Counted from the first letter of the stretch, positions 47,846-59,569 are shown. The stretch is DNA of 64,000 bases from Beta vulgaris subsp. vulgaris (GCF_026745355.1 NC_079202.1:48914787-48978786); one strand, 5' to 3'. Notes: generated by a model from the sequence alone, not told the origin. Made by a program: numbers and translations.

Positions 47846-50648
47846 ATGAAACCTGAGAAAACTTACCTCGATAAGTTAACTCCCACAACCAAAGCATACA
47901 AGGTAAAAGTGAAGCTCAAGGAAAAATCACGTACATTGGTTTCGCCTCAAAAAAAGACTCGCTACCAACAACTACTCTTTGAAGATGAAAAGGTAATGAA
48001 CTTACTATACACTACATTTCCCTACGTTTAGATTTTCAATTGCCAATCGATAGTCTTGCTTTCTTTTCCTTCACCAACAATAAGTTTTGAACCACTATTT
48101 GGCCTGTGCTCATTACCATTGCGCTCATTACCATTAATGCACCTGTACATTATAAATAGCTACTTGACATACTACTGATTTTAATGGTAGGGTAATACAA
48201 TGCGCGGAGCATTGTTTGAGAATCAGATTGAGGAATATGAATCTGTCTTCAAGAGTAACCATGAGTACGAGATTGCAAATGCACCCCTAAAAGCAGTGCT
48301 GGGTCGCTACGCCACGCGGGAAGATGATTGTCAGATGAGCTTTGGAGGTCAAGCCATGATCCAAGACTTAGATCCTGAAGCAAAGCCTGCGGAACCTGAA
48401 TATCAACCAATAGCTGCTATTCCGCGCACAACTGATGCCAGTGATCGATACGGTGCGTAGTCCTGTTCTTTTTACTCGCTTTAACATTTGCGCTAATCTT
48501 AACTGTGTCTCTTCCGCTTTTTAGATGTGCTAGGCATTGTGCTCTTCGTTGAGGATACCCGAGCAATCACAACTTCAGCTGGTGTTGCACATGAAGTGCG
48601 AGAGATTGTCATTACTGACCATAGGTTTGAACTACTTATTCACATATTTATATCTTTTGAAATCTACACGCAACCACTAATGAACACCCTCTTTTCTACT
48701 GCAGCACTGAACAACCCTTGACCATTTCAGTGTGGGACGATCTTACAGGAACAGAAATAAACTTCCTAAAATCATGGGCTGGGCCAACCCTTGTCGTTGG
48801 CTTTACATCTCTTAAGCCATCTACCCACAAAGGTAATCTTTCCCATACTATGCACCTAAATGAAAAGCAACTCTTAAACCTACCTGAGAGCTTTAATGCA
48901 TACATAATTTCATCTTTACGCCTTTCTTACATATGGTGTGTTTCACTTATCTAAATATTTACATTCCTGAATAACCTATCCTGCATACATTCACAAACTC
49001 TATGTTATTCCTCAGACGCCTAATAAATACCAACTTGCAAAATGTTGCCTTACATACACATTTGTACTTAAACTTTAACTCACACATCTCTCTTCCAGGC
49101 TTTTCTCTATCAACTACTATGACAACTGTGTTTGACCGAAATCCAGTTGGAGATAGAGCAAATGCGTTGCGCAAATGGTTTGACCGTTCAATACATAGTA
49201 GCTCACATCCACTACTTCAACTAGTCTATATCTTACGTATTCCTAAACATGACTATAGGTCTGAAGAGAAGCGTGCACTGGTGCTTGCAAGGATGGAACG
49301 CATCCGTGAGGTTCGAGATCCCTCTGAACAAAATGAAATCCGCTCCATTGAGTCGATCAAGCTAAAACAGGTAATCCATTCAACTCTTTATGCCCAGCTG
49401 GTCTGTTTGTTGAGAATTTGCACTGCCATGTGTTCCTTACTGAATTAAGCCATCTAATTAGTAGCCGGAATCGTCCTCCAAAACACAGGTTGGAAATACT
49501 CTCCAAGAGGAAAAGCATTGGATTAAGGTTACCATTCCAGAACCCACACAATCTAAAATTGTGCCATATGTCGGATGTAACAACTGTGGTAAGAGAACTG
49601 AAGTGGATTGCAACACCTCTTTCACATGCAAGTTCTGCAACAAAGAAGGCTGCATAGTAGCACCTAGGTATTTCTTGCATCAATGCACCATTTCACAAGT
49701 ACCATTTACTTACACTTTTTAATCTATTTGCCCTATTGTCATTGTACAGAATCACTTTCAAATTCGACGCTACTGATGACACTGGAGAGATGACCTTCAC
49801 AGCTTTCACACAAGAGTGTGAAGCTCTTTTCAAGATGACTTCATCTGAGATATACACTCAGATTACTGATGTGAGTACAACTGCCTTGCATAATAATTAG
49901 TTTGGTTTCATGGCACCCTACATCATGGTCGTTCATTTCTCTACTCTTAACGCTTGAACTCCTTGACTTTGCTGTTCCCCTATGCCCAATGGCCTGCATG
50001 CGCCGATGCGTGGCACCTTAGGTAAGGCAACAGAATGGTTCATAGAACTAATTTGCACCCTCACTAAGACCTTTTAGCACTCACTTGAACAGGAAAACTG
50101 AAAACACCTCATGTGTGAATACAAGTCCACTTCATTTTGGACCAACCTATCTATACTTTGCTCAGCCTAACTAAGAAATAATCAACCTAATCACAGGAAC
50201 TTAGGTATGTTTTCCCTTTTTTTTCCCCTTTTCCCAAACAATTACTTCATAATCTCAAATGTTAAATGTTTCTGTTAAGGTATTCCACCTTGTAACAACT
50301 ATATCAGTATGGTTGAACCCAGTACTATTTAGTTATTTACAGCCCTTCATAAAAACATAGTGACCTGTTGTAATTAACACACCATTCCACTCACCGCTGT
50401 AGCTAATTAATTGTTATATTCAGGTCATATACTACAATATAATTTCCATATTCATTCAGATTTCTCTGTGAAACTAAACACAACACACTTAAACCATGTT
50501 TCATATTCTGATGCAGAACATGTTTGACTTTGCGCCGATTGCACACCGCCTCAGCTCAGAACCATTTTTCCTACAGATTGGGCCGGGAACTGCGCTTGCT
50601 CGGTATAAGATCTTGACTTGGGTTCCGAAGATGATTAGCTGGAATTAG
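47846..50648 (+). CDS. RPA70-like single-stranded DNA-binding protein of the Helitron, eight exons
   Basis: This encodes a replication protein A large-subunit-like protein, which coats single-stranded DNA through OB folds; plant Helitrons commonly carry such genes. Exons are 47846-47992, 48191-48452, 48525-48624, 48705-48832, 49099-49370, 49489-49667, 49750-49870 and 50517-50648, all GT-AG and in phase, giving 446 aa with stop TAG. The first segment (KTYLDKLTPTTKAYKVKVKL...) and exons 3-4 (VLGIVLFVED..., PLTISVWDDLTGTEINFLK) resemble OB folds A and B. Exons 6-7 form the C-type OB fold with a zinc ribbon at C333, C336, C350 and C353 (CNNCGKR...TCKFC) and FDATDDTGEMTFTAF. There are no internal stops, so it may be functional while the neighbouring Rep/helicase is broken. 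The exon 1 start follows an acceptor (TTTGCAG), so an upstream untranslated exon is likely. Strand and position fit a Helitron cargo gene. Confidence 0.85.
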
Positions 50649-51814
50649 TGCATCTCAGATAACCAAGCTGACTTTTTTTGCATAATGTGGGCTTCTGATA
50701 GGAACAAGGACCTTTTGTCTACCTAACTTCTACTCATGTTCTTTGTTCCTATACGACACCCCTACTACTTGCCAATTAATATTTAGTTTAGCTTTGCAAT
50801 AGCAAGTGGTATGTGTTACATTAATTAGGAACTAACCTTTTGTACCGGGCCCTTTTGAGTGCGGAGACACTTAACATAAACTCTAGCAAAAACTGACTGG
50901 ATTTGTAGCTTTCCTCTTTTTTGTGCAAACACCTTGCATCAGGTCTAGCATGATATTAACAGGTTTGTAATATTACTTGTGCACACTACCTTATCAAGTT
51001 TGCATACTTGATCTCTATAAGATGTCCCTTTATTTATATTTCTTTGTTCTTGACCATTTGTTTAGATCCATATTCTTACTATGCCTTCAATTTGGCTAAG
51101 CAGTTGCTCACATTGTCACTATTTATCACTTTAGCAATATTTCAAGAAAACAATGCATCTTCACTTTTTAAAAAACATCTAACTCATTGTATAGATTCCA
51201 ATAGTTTCCTATTGACATGCCATAACATGACTTACACCTCATTCCACCCACTGTTACCTCCATATTGGCTATATTCTTTTTAGCCTTGTGCTCAGTTCCT
51301 ATGTTCTGCAAAAATGACCTTAACCGTTGCGGTTACATCCATGTTTCTACAATGCTTACAATTTAGCTAAGAGATTTAGATAAGCCATCGCTTACTTTTT
51401 AAAAAGGAATCACCTGATTCATTGTATAGATTTACACACCTTTTCCACTCACATATCATCGTTATTAGTAAAGTTTTTAGAAAACAAAAATATCTCTAAG
51501 GTATACTTATTAAGTTTGTACGTCCAACCGCTCCATGTTAATAAGGTTCCTTTTAAAACTATGTGAAAGAAACACAAGCTTTTACAATTACTACACTTTA
51601 ATCTAAAAAAATAGCTTCAAATCAAACGTCACTTTATTCAAACAAGTTGTATCAATATTATTATTAGCTTCAAATCAAACATTTATTTTACTATGATATG
51701 TTCAACTTATGTATAAAGTGTCCAAACATCAGTTAATGTATAGAATTCTTAATACTTATAATAAGAATAATTATAATACTTAATAGTAATGATATTAAAC
51801 TCACAACTTTTTTT
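50649..51814 (+). other. AT-rich region with a small internal repeat
   Basis: No gene. Words CTTTTTAAAAA..CATCTAACTCATTGTATAGAT at about 51162-51200 recur in altered form at about 51393-51433, suggesting an old duplication of roughly 230 bp. Confidence 0.4.
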
Positions 51815-52170
51815 CAGTCCAGTTCAGTTTGGTTCAGTTCAACTCTAATCAGTTACGTTCAGTTCAATTCAGTTTTGTTCAATACAATTCAATTCAATTT
51901 AGGTTCTGTTCTTTTTAGCAAAAAAAAATAAACTAAACTGAACAAAACTAAACTAAACTAAACTAAACTAAATTACACATACTAATATGTAAATTCAGAA
52001 TTCATCAGTCAAATTGTTGTTGAACAACTTAATTTTGTTGAAAGGAATCTTCAGGCGTGTTCTCCCGACTTTATTTTCAATTCAGTTCAACTTCAATCAG
52101 TCCAATTCAGCTCATTTCAGTTCAGTTCAGTTCAACTTCAATCATTTCAGTTCAGTTCAATTCAGCTCCA
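51815..52170. repeat. TTCAGTTCAA/TTCAGTTCAG word arrays
   Basis: Two blocks (51815-51905 and 52075-52170) are arrays of TTCAGTTCA-type words, separated by a CTAAACTAAA array (about 51930-51975). GGTTCTGTTCTTTTTAGC near 51904 and GGCGTGTTCTCCCGAC near 52053 look like PIF/Harbinger-type ends similar to the element at 9543. I could not pair ends or find a TAA duplication. Confidence 0.5.
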
Positions 52171-52189
52171 TTCTTTTATAACCATTTTG

Positions 52190-52190
<1 letters not shown>

Positions 52191-52224
<34 letters not shown>

Positions 52225-52288
52225 GATTTTTATTATTATTATTTATATATATATCATTACTATTAGGTATTATAATTATTATTATTAC

Positions 52289-52319
<31 letters not shown>
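52191..52319. repeat. (TTA)n microsatellite, two runs
   Basis: Long TTA/ATT trinucleotide runs at 52191-52223 and 52276-52319, separated by AT-rich sequence. Open frames through it (52057-52372) are repeat-encoded and rejected. Confidence 0.9.
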
Positions 52320-52571
52320 GTTGTTGTTGCCTTTTGATAGGAATGATGTAAACAAAACTTTTCCCTCACCAAACTTTACGATTTCGATATTTTGATAGAA
52401 AGGAGTTATGCGGTGAGTACAAAACTGATATTTGTTCAGTTCAGTTCAGAAGCCTAAACCCTCACCAAGATTTTTCTTTCTCTCTCTTCACCTTCCACAT
52501 CTCCCTTGTCCTCTCTTCATCTTCTACCTCTTTCTTCCACCATTTCTTTTCCCTTGAATTCTCAGCTAAAA

Positions 52572-53195
52572 ATGGCACCCTTTTTAAACACTGACCCACT
52601 CAAAAAATCAGCCACTGCTGCCACAACAGAGGACGAGGCGTATCTTTGTAGATTCCTCGCTAATGCAGTCTCTGACGGCAGCCCTCACGCCTGGAAGCTG
52701 TTCTACATCGGCGAGGCAAGTGAAAGACTCAGCAAGGAAGCGTGCGAAGCACTGCAAACGGTCATGAAGGACGCTGAGAACATGTTCCCCGCTCCTCCCT
52801 GTAGAGCTCCTAAACCCCGCCTTGCAAAAGCAAGCTCTGCCATCCAAAAACCAAACCAAAGTTTTACCATCCGTGAATCAAGGGCTGAGAATGAGGAAGA
52901 GGAGAAAAAACCGGTTGTGGGTAAGGGCAAAGCAAGAGTGTTTGAAAAGCCACCACAAATTTCACCGGATGCAATTGCAGACCGAAAATTACCATGGGCA
53001 GACCTACGCATTGGGAGTGGTGCACTACAGGATTCAAGCAAAGCTCACGATATGTACATTGAAGGTATTGATGGGCGATTCCAGCTTGCAACGATGTGTA
53101 AAAAGGAACGTCGGTACACTGCTTTCAATTACCATGCCTATTATGATGCCATAATGAACACACCTCTTATGCCTCCGATGTCGGATCAAGCTTAG
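52572..53195 (+). CDS. Unrecognised 207-aa protein
   Basis: An intact single-exon ORF starting MAPFLNTDPLKKSATAATTE. The ATG sits in a good context (AAAAATGGC) after a 110-bp C/T-rich leader (TTTCTTTCTCTCTCTTCACC), as in real plant mRNAs. The first 75 residues look globular (LCRFLANAVSDGSPHAWKLF, GEASERLSKEACEALQTVMK). The middle (about 90-125) is Lys/Glu-rich and probably disordered (ENEEEEKKPVVGKGK). The end is Tyr-rich (RRYTAFNYHAYYDAIMN). I know no family with these features. Position inside the putative Helitron, on the same strand as the other genes, suggests cargo or an accessory gene. Confidence 0.55.
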   Translation: MAPFLNTDPLKKSATAATTEDEAYLCRFLANAVSDGSPHAWKLFYIGEASERLSKEACEALQTVMKDAENMFPAPPCRAPKPRLAKASSAIQKPNQSFTIRESRAENEEEEKKPVVGKGKARVFEKPPQISPDAIADRKLPWADLRIGSGALQDSSKAHDMYIEGIDGRFQLATMCKKERRYTAFNYHAYYDAIMNTPLMPPMSDQA

Positions 53196-55753
53196 GTATG
53201 CATCTAATCCCAGATAATGTTCTTGATAGGAATAGATTATTGAACATGATTTAAACTAGACAGCATAATTATTGAAATTATTTAATCAACATGTGTTATA
53301 TATATGTGTGTATATGTTAGACAATTTGAAGAGGTATCCTCTACTCCTCTAGCTTCTTTGATAATAATAATAGAATCAACTTAAACTTTTTTCAATAGAA
53401 TTGAACTTTTTTAGCATCACAAACATCATGATCATTGAAATTGCAATAGAATAATCTGAAACTTTTTTCAAAAAATTCATCCTTACTATAGTTGCCAAGT
53501 TGTGTTAGAAACTACTTTAGTGTGTGACTTATTGGTTGTTGGACAGAATTGAACTCCCAGCCAAGGTTTCAGGAAAGTTGTGTGTGAGGCTTAATTTTGT
53601 CTCTTTTCAACCTATTTAGGTATTTGATCCTGATGCTTCCATCTTCTCATGGCTATCTGTGGACTATTCTTCTCCTGTAGAAATCAGTGGAGGGTATTTT
53701 TTTGTGTGTGATTAGCGGGTCTTGGAGTAGCCTTATATGATAGACTGTTGCTATCATTTACCTGATCTTATTGAATTTTATCTTGGTGAGAAGGATAAGA
53801 ATTACGAAGGATTGATTAGTTTTGTTTTTAAATTTAGGGGCCGTGATGAAGTTGCTCATTTAAGGTCAAGTGCTCAAGGCAATCCATTGTATAAGGAGGG
53901 GCCATATGATTATACATTGGTTAGACATAAGGTACACATGATATATTTGTTCTGTATCAACTCCAGAAGAAGAAGTAGGACATTTTGAGATCTTGTTAGA
54001 TAAGTGCTACTTAACTAGAGAAATTCACCAGAACTTCACCAAGTGCTACTTAACTGGGAAACTCATTGGAACTTCGATGTTTTAGTCGTGCAAGCTCTAG
54101 GTGTCAAGTTTCTTTCGTCCAAATAACTTCATCTTTAGTTTAGATGGAATAGCTTGAAAATGCAGAAGTTGTATAGATGTATATATTTCAATTTAAAGTG
54201 ATGTTTAGAGAGATGATTGTAGATGGACACTTCAAATTCTGTGTGGTATTTGAAGCTTTAATAATATTTGTTGTATATGTTAAGTGATTAATTTAATTGC
54301 AATATCCTTTCCTACGTAATCTGTTTTGCTTAGTATGTGCTTCAGCAATGGAACTTCTATGTACTTTTCAGTAAATGGAAAAACTTATTTGGTATATTCA
54401 TAATGCCACAGTCATTTGAGTATGGGCATATGGTTGATTAGACATCGGAAGAATGTTCAGGAGGCACATCTGGATTTAGTTAAAGCAGTGTTATTGGACC
54501 CAATAGTAGGAAAGTAGTTCATGATGATTTGATAAGAAAGAAGAAAAAAAAAATTTGAAAAGTGAGTCCGATGAGCTTTGAAGAACTAAAAAGTAAGGAA
54601 CAGGCAAGGGTATATCTTGAGTACTAAGAAAGGAAATGAAATGTTTGAGAATTCGGAGATTAATAGATTCATCTCTACTATGATACGTATAGGATTACAA
54701 AGAATTTTTTTCATATTCGTCATTTCCCCCTTAAGTCCTTAATCATGTCTCTTGTCTCATATTCCAAAATTTCTTCTACTTTACTTAATTAGCTTAATTA
54801 CTTTCAGTTAATATAACAATTTTAGTCCATACTGATATTTGCAAGTACCTATCTGGTCCGTAGTGATTCCACAAGTTTGTTCCCTAAAAAGATAGATCTT
54901 ATTATATATACTCTTCTTAGATTGATTTCATCAAATTTCATCATCCTTAGCATTTGCCTTCTTGTAGCTTCAAGACTGGCCACAACTACTTTTGAAGAAA
55001 GAACAATGCGGAGTATTGATTTTGCCAGCACACATGCTCGCCCATCAAAATTGCGAGCTCTTTTGCCTTTTTTGAGAACTATATTAGTACATGTGTAGCT
55101 ATTAGATTATCATGCAAGTTTGTATAAAATCAGGTGGTGTGCGTACTTTTTTTTGCAAGCTCAATTGACAGAGCTACCTAATGTAGGAAGGAAACAAATT
55201 TAGAAACATTTCTAAAATGCAAATTGTTTATGGAGATATGCTAACATTCCAAACTTATCACCAATAACTTCTACATTTGCCTTTTTTGTCTTTAAAATCA
55301 TTACCGTCTTGCCTATATTGTTCTAACCAGGAGCATTAGTCTTATAGTCTTCAAGTTATTATACATTAATGTGTACTAGATATCTATGTAAACGCATCCA
55401 AATTGCGCATATTCTACAATATCCATAACACAACAACCTTACATTTACACTTTGCATTGTTTCATATCGTGCAAAAACAAACATTAGGTTAACTTCACCT
55501 AACTAACTACGAATAGCACCATTTTACTAACTACAAATACCACCATTTTACTATTTTGGAGCATAATACAATGCATAAAAAAACAAGTAGATGTGTCATC
55601 AGTTTTAGTTCAAACACATATCCTCTGTGGTTTGACCACTGCAATTCAAACAAATCGTGTTCTTACCACCTATTTGAAATCAATTGCAAAAAAGTGTTAC
55701 AGTACTAATTACACCTAAGAAAATGCGAATAACAATTACACTATTTTGGGGTG
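53196..55753 (+). other. Region before the Helitron 3' end; one gene-fragment-like ORF
   Basis: Mostly AT-rich. The open frame at 53737-53988 (YHLPDLIEFYLGEKDKNYEG, then LRSSAQGNPLYKEGPYDYTL) has protein-like composition and ends near a GT donor after RHK. An upstream piece around 53630-53690 (VFDPDASIFSWLSVDYSSPV) lies in another frame. Both look like exons of a captured host gene that I cannot name. The rest (54000-55750) has no recognised content. Confidence 0.35.
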
Positions 55754-55785
55754 CCGCGCGCGTAGGCGCGCGGTGCAACAACTAG
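55754..55785 (+). other. Helitron 3' terminus: GC hairpin plus CTAG
   Basis: CCGCGCGC pairs with GCGCGCGG around the loop GTAG (55754-55773). Twelve bases later the element ends with CTAG at 55782-55785, followed by T. This matches the conserved Helitron end (hairpin then CTRR, inserted before T) that acts as the rolling-circle replication terminator. Confidence 0.85.
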
Positions 55786-56146
55786 TAAGTAAAAAAAATT
55801 AAGTGAAACGAAAGCAAATCTAATTTTGAATCTATACTCCTCTGTTTATAAATAAATAATGTGCTAGGCCTGGGATGAAATAGAAATTTAAAGCCTTTTA
55901 TATATAGCCATAAGGTAGTGGCGGAGTCAAAATTTCACCACTAATAATAATATCTTTTTGAGAGTAAGTATATAATTTTATATAAAGATATGTTGCTCGG
56001 ACTCGGGTACCTGTATCCTGCACGGGTATGTGGTCAAGTGTCAACTCGACTATTTTTTGGAACTTCTTCAATTCTTTGGCCCAAAACATATTGTCCCACC
56101 TATATCCGAGTGTCCAACACCCAACACGGGTAGTTGAGGTGAAATA
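55786..56146. other. Intergenic, nothing recognised
   Basis: AT-rich. No ORF of interest; 55898-56188 minus is open but unlike known proteins. Confidence 0.4.
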
Positions 56147-56163
56147 AAGAATGCGAGCAACAT

Positions 56164-57801
56164 TTTTTTTGAGGGGAAACTCGAACACTTATATTAGATC
56201 AATGTCCGCCAAAGTAGTGAGACTTTGGGGAAAAGCATCAAGCCATACAATCTCAGAATTACTTGGACAATCCCAACGACTAACATATGGGCAACAACAT
56301 TACCCGCCCGTTTCACATGCACAAAGGAAAAAGAAACAAAAGAACATACTAATCTACGAATATCATCAAAGACTCTAAAAATAGGGGCCACCCCATCAAC
56401 ATTATTTTTCACTACATTCACCACTGTCAGTGCATCCCCTTCAAAGACCACATTTTCGAATCCAAGCCGCACCGTCACTTCCACCGCAAACCTTGCAGCC
56501 ATGGCTTCAGCTTGAGTGGCGTCCCCTCTCGCCCCGATGCGCTTCGTTGCCATCAGTTTCACCCGTCCCTGATGATCCCGCCACACGCCACCAATCTCCA
56601 CCGGCGCTTAGGTGAGCATCGAAGTTCGCCTTGAAGGAGCCCGCAGCAGTGGGTCCAAGATGTCGGGCTCGGTCACCAAACCGCACAGGCCTAAACACAT
56701 TTACAGCATATGTGTCGTAATCCATCACCATTTTCACAAATCTACTCGCCACTTCCACCCCACATAAAGCTTGGGATTCAAATATAGCCATGTTGCGACA
56801 ATACCAAACCGCCCACATCAAAGCACATAAAGTACTCAGTTCCTCCTTAGTGACCTTGCAGACCAACCACTCGAAACTTTCGACAAAAGAAGACCGGGGG
56901 GCATCATCAATGAGTGAAGAGAAATCACTAACCTGCCATATAGACTTAGCATGGGAGCAAACATATAGTGCATGGCAAATCGTCTCCTATTGCGCCCCAC
57001 ATAGTGAGCATTGAGGGGAGTCACGAATGTGACGGAAGTGAAGACTTCCGGACCCCAAGCTGCCACACAGGCCTCCAGATGAAGTGTACCAATTTCGGAG
57101 GCCCTTAATACCCCAAACTCTCCTCACACCTCCAGTTCCATCACCATGGTGAAGTTGCCATGTACGTATATGCCGATCCGAGCCAGCCAGTAGCATGACT
57201 TAACGGAAAATACACCATTCTTCGTGGCCACCAATATAAGTGATCATCAGGCCAAAATCTGGAAAGGGGATTTTAGCACCATGTCCCATTCCTCCTCCTC
57301 AAAATTTGCGCACCATAGCCACATTCCAACCACCTCCCTCATGGTCTAATAGCGCACTGACCCGCAAGTCCATGTCGCTATTCATGCGTGGAGTGGGAAC
57401 AAAATGTGCACCTTCACCCAACAACCAAGCATCCTCCCACACCCGAATACTCCGCCCCGATCCCACACACCATTTCAGCCCCTCTAACAACAACGATTGA
57501 ACCCATATACTACGCCATGTGAAACTTGGATTATGACCACGTCGCGCATCTATGAACTCCACCTTTTATAATATCTGGCCTTAACATCAACGAGAGCAGG
57601 AGAGATTTTGAGAGAGTCTCCAAGCCTGCTTTGCTAGCAGGGCTTGATTAAAACAATGTAGTCCCTAAACCCAAGTCCACCCATCGCTTTCGGCATACAA
57701 AGGACTCCCAATTGTGCCAGTGCATCTTTCTTTCACCCTCCTTAGAACCCCACCAAAATCTTGCAATCAATGAATGGATCTCATCAATAAGACCACTAGG
57801 T
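56164..57801 (-). mobile_element. 5'-truncated LINE with 17-bp target duplication
   Basis: AAGAATGCGAGCAACAT occurs on both sides (56147-56163 and 57802-57818). A T-run at 56163-56170 is the poly-A tail of the minus-strand element. From high to low coordinates, the minus strand reads RT-thumb/linker pieces (GLIDEIHSLIARFWWGSKEG near 57790, IDARRGHNPSFTWRSIW near 57550, SGRSIRVWEDAWLLGEG), then a zf-RVT-like segment (HFRHIRDSPQCSLCGAQ near 57000), then an RNase H domain (KANFDAHLSAGG near 56630, VWRDHQGRVKLMATKR near 56580, VVFEGDALTVVN near 56450). At least one frameshift falls near 56605. It is a dead copy of a plant L1/RNase-H-carrying LINE truncated at its 5' end. Confidence 0.9.
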
Positions 57802-57818
57802 AAGAATGCGAGCAACAT

Positions 57819-58018
57819 AGATGTAAAGTAAATATTAATTTTGAAACTAATATTAAAACTTATTAATCCATAGCATATTAGTATGTGAAAAAAAAAGATT
57901 AAATCTAATATATATGTTTGAAGTACAACACTAGTAAATCAACGCTAATGTTTTAAAAAATAAAGGAATTTTCAAAATGAATGAACAAAAGTATACAAAG
58001 AAGTTAACTAATCCTTAG
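57819..58018. other. AT-rich spacer between LINE and hAT element
   Basis: Nothing recognised. Confidence 0.4.
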
Positions 58019-58241
58019 CCTGTAATTAGGCCTGTCAATCAGGTCGAGTTGGGTCGGGTTCATGTTCGGGTCAGGTAAAATCGGGTTAAGAACCCCTAAC
58101 CTGAACCTGATCTGTTTTATATTTTCGTGTCAACTTTACCAACCCTAACCTGATCTGAAAATTATCGGGTCAACCTGACCTGATCTGTTTGACCTGAATT
58201 ATTTAAAAACGGGTTGTAAGTGGGTCAACCTGAACCTGTTT

Positions 58242-58435
58242 TGTTGAAGCTATGATGTGTAGCGTACACCACATGTGAGTGTCCCACATTGATTAAATAA
58301 GAGAGATGTGTTCACTTTATAATGCAAAGGGGTTACTCCCCTTATTGCCATATGGTTTTAAGGTGGAACCTCCTTTGTGTTGTGAAGTGGACTCTCTCTC
58401 CTTGTGATGGGTGCGGCCCAGGCCCATATTTAACA
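58242..58435 (+). mobile_element. 194-bp solo LTR nested in the hAT element
   Basis: Begins TGTTGAAGC, ends TTTAACA (TG...CA), with a perfect 5-bp duplication TGTTT at 58237-58241 and 58436-58440. The small size and words such as GTGTCCCACATTGATTAAA and GGGGTTACTCCCC are reminiscent of short TRIM/SMART-type LTRs. It interrupts the left subterminal repeats of the hAT element, so it inserted later. Confidence 0.8.
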
Positions 58436-58789
58436 TGTTTGACCAGCTTTTTTCAGGTTGACCCAACCCATATAACCTGATTTTTTTTACCTTCAAAACA
58501 ATTGCATAGTTCAATGAAATTTCAACAAACCTAGCTAACCAAGTTCATACTTGGCAATAACACATAGATAATACAACTACTAATAGCAATCATACTTAAA
58601 AATATTACAAAACCAAATCCTTAATGTTTAAGAGTTAAACAACCACAAGTATCAAATTTCTCCTTATTAGCATTTGTATGAGGGAATCAATCTCCTCCTC
58701 TGCCTCTGATGGAAGCTTAATTTGCTCCTTGAAATCTTCATCAGCCATATAAGCTGTAAACCAAAGTAAACAAATAAATAAAGAGTAAA

Positions 58790-59345
58790 AAATATAGGAA
58801 AACAGAATAAAAAAACATAACATTTAACAAAAAAGAAAACAGAAGAATAAAAAAACAGAACATTTAACATAGCAGAAAAAACGAAATAAAATGGCAGTAA
58901 AATAGCATAAAAACGAAATGAAATTGAAGAAAAAAAACAGAACATTTAACATAGCAGAAAAAACGAAATAAAATGGCAGTAAAATAGCATAAAAAACGAA
59001 ATGAAATTGAAGAAAAAAAACGAAATGAAATAGCACGAAAAAAAACGAAATGAAATAGCAGGAAAAAAAAGAAAAAAAAAATAGCATAAAAAACGAAATG
59101 AAAAGGCAGAAAGAAAAATGAAATAAAATAGCATAAAAAACGAAATAAAATCAAATAAAAAAAAAATAGCATAAAAAAACGAAATGAAATAATACCAGAA
59201 CAAACAAAACGAAATAAAATAAAATGGTAGAAAAAAATAAAATAAAATAGCATAAAAAAACGAAATGAAATAGCCGAAAAAAATGAAAAAAATAGCATAA
59301 AAAATAGCAGAAAAATAGCATAAAAAACAGCAGAAAAAAAATTGA
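58790..59345. repeat. A-rich tandem repeats (AAAAACGAAATGAAATAGCA type)
   Basis: Many imperfect copies of AACGAAATGAAATAGCA and AAAATAGCATAAAAAACG. A longer unit of about 100 bp (AACAGAACATTTAACATAGC...) is repeated at 58856 and 58939. Long minus-strand open frames rich in Phe/Leu (58667-59461) are artefacts of this array. Confidence 0.85.
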
Positions 59346-59527
59346 CAAAAAAAATTGCCAGAATGTTGAAGAAATAAAGAAGACCCACGAAGAAGACGAA
59401 GAAGATCAACGAAGACCAACGAAGAAGACGGGGCGAACGTCCAATATATCCCAGGCCTCAACTCCAGCGGCGGAGGAAACGATATGTGAGAGACGAGCCG
59501 GCGCCGGCAGCAAAGAAGAATGTGAGT

Positions 59528-59531
<4 letters not shown>

Positions 59532-59566
<35 letters not shown>
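59532..59566. repeat. (GA)n microsatellite
   Basis: About 17 uninterrupted GA dinucleotides inside the hAT element. Confidence 0.95.

Positions 59567-59569
<3 letters not shown>

Larger units (their letters stand above)
33579..55785 (+). mobile_element. Probable giant autonomous-type Helitron (about 22 kb)
   Basis: Four protein-coding genes in the same orientation, including a Rep/helicase and an RPA70-like gene, lie upstream of a classic Helitron 3' end at 55754-55785 (8-bp GC stem, four-base loop, 12 bp, CTAG, then T). The left end is less sure: TCTCTATATTAAAATTTTAA at 33579 looks like a Helitron 5' TC end and lies about 60 bp before a TATA box, but the base before it is C instead of the expected A. 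Rep nicks at the end and drives rolling-circle transfer; helicase and RPA assist. Internal repeats (37.0-37.9 kb, 46.7-47.5 kb, 51.8-52.3 kb) enlarge it. The alternative is that the 3' end belongs to a second, smaller Helitron embedded to the right of the RPA gene. Confidence 0.6.

Noticed and set aside
52057..52372. Open frames through the TTA microsatellite
   Set aside because: Simple-repeat artefacts (poly-Tyr, poly-Ile, poly-Asn).
58667..59461. Long minus-strand frames rich in Phe that look like membrane proteins
   Set aside because: They are translations of the A-rich tandem array inside the hAT element.
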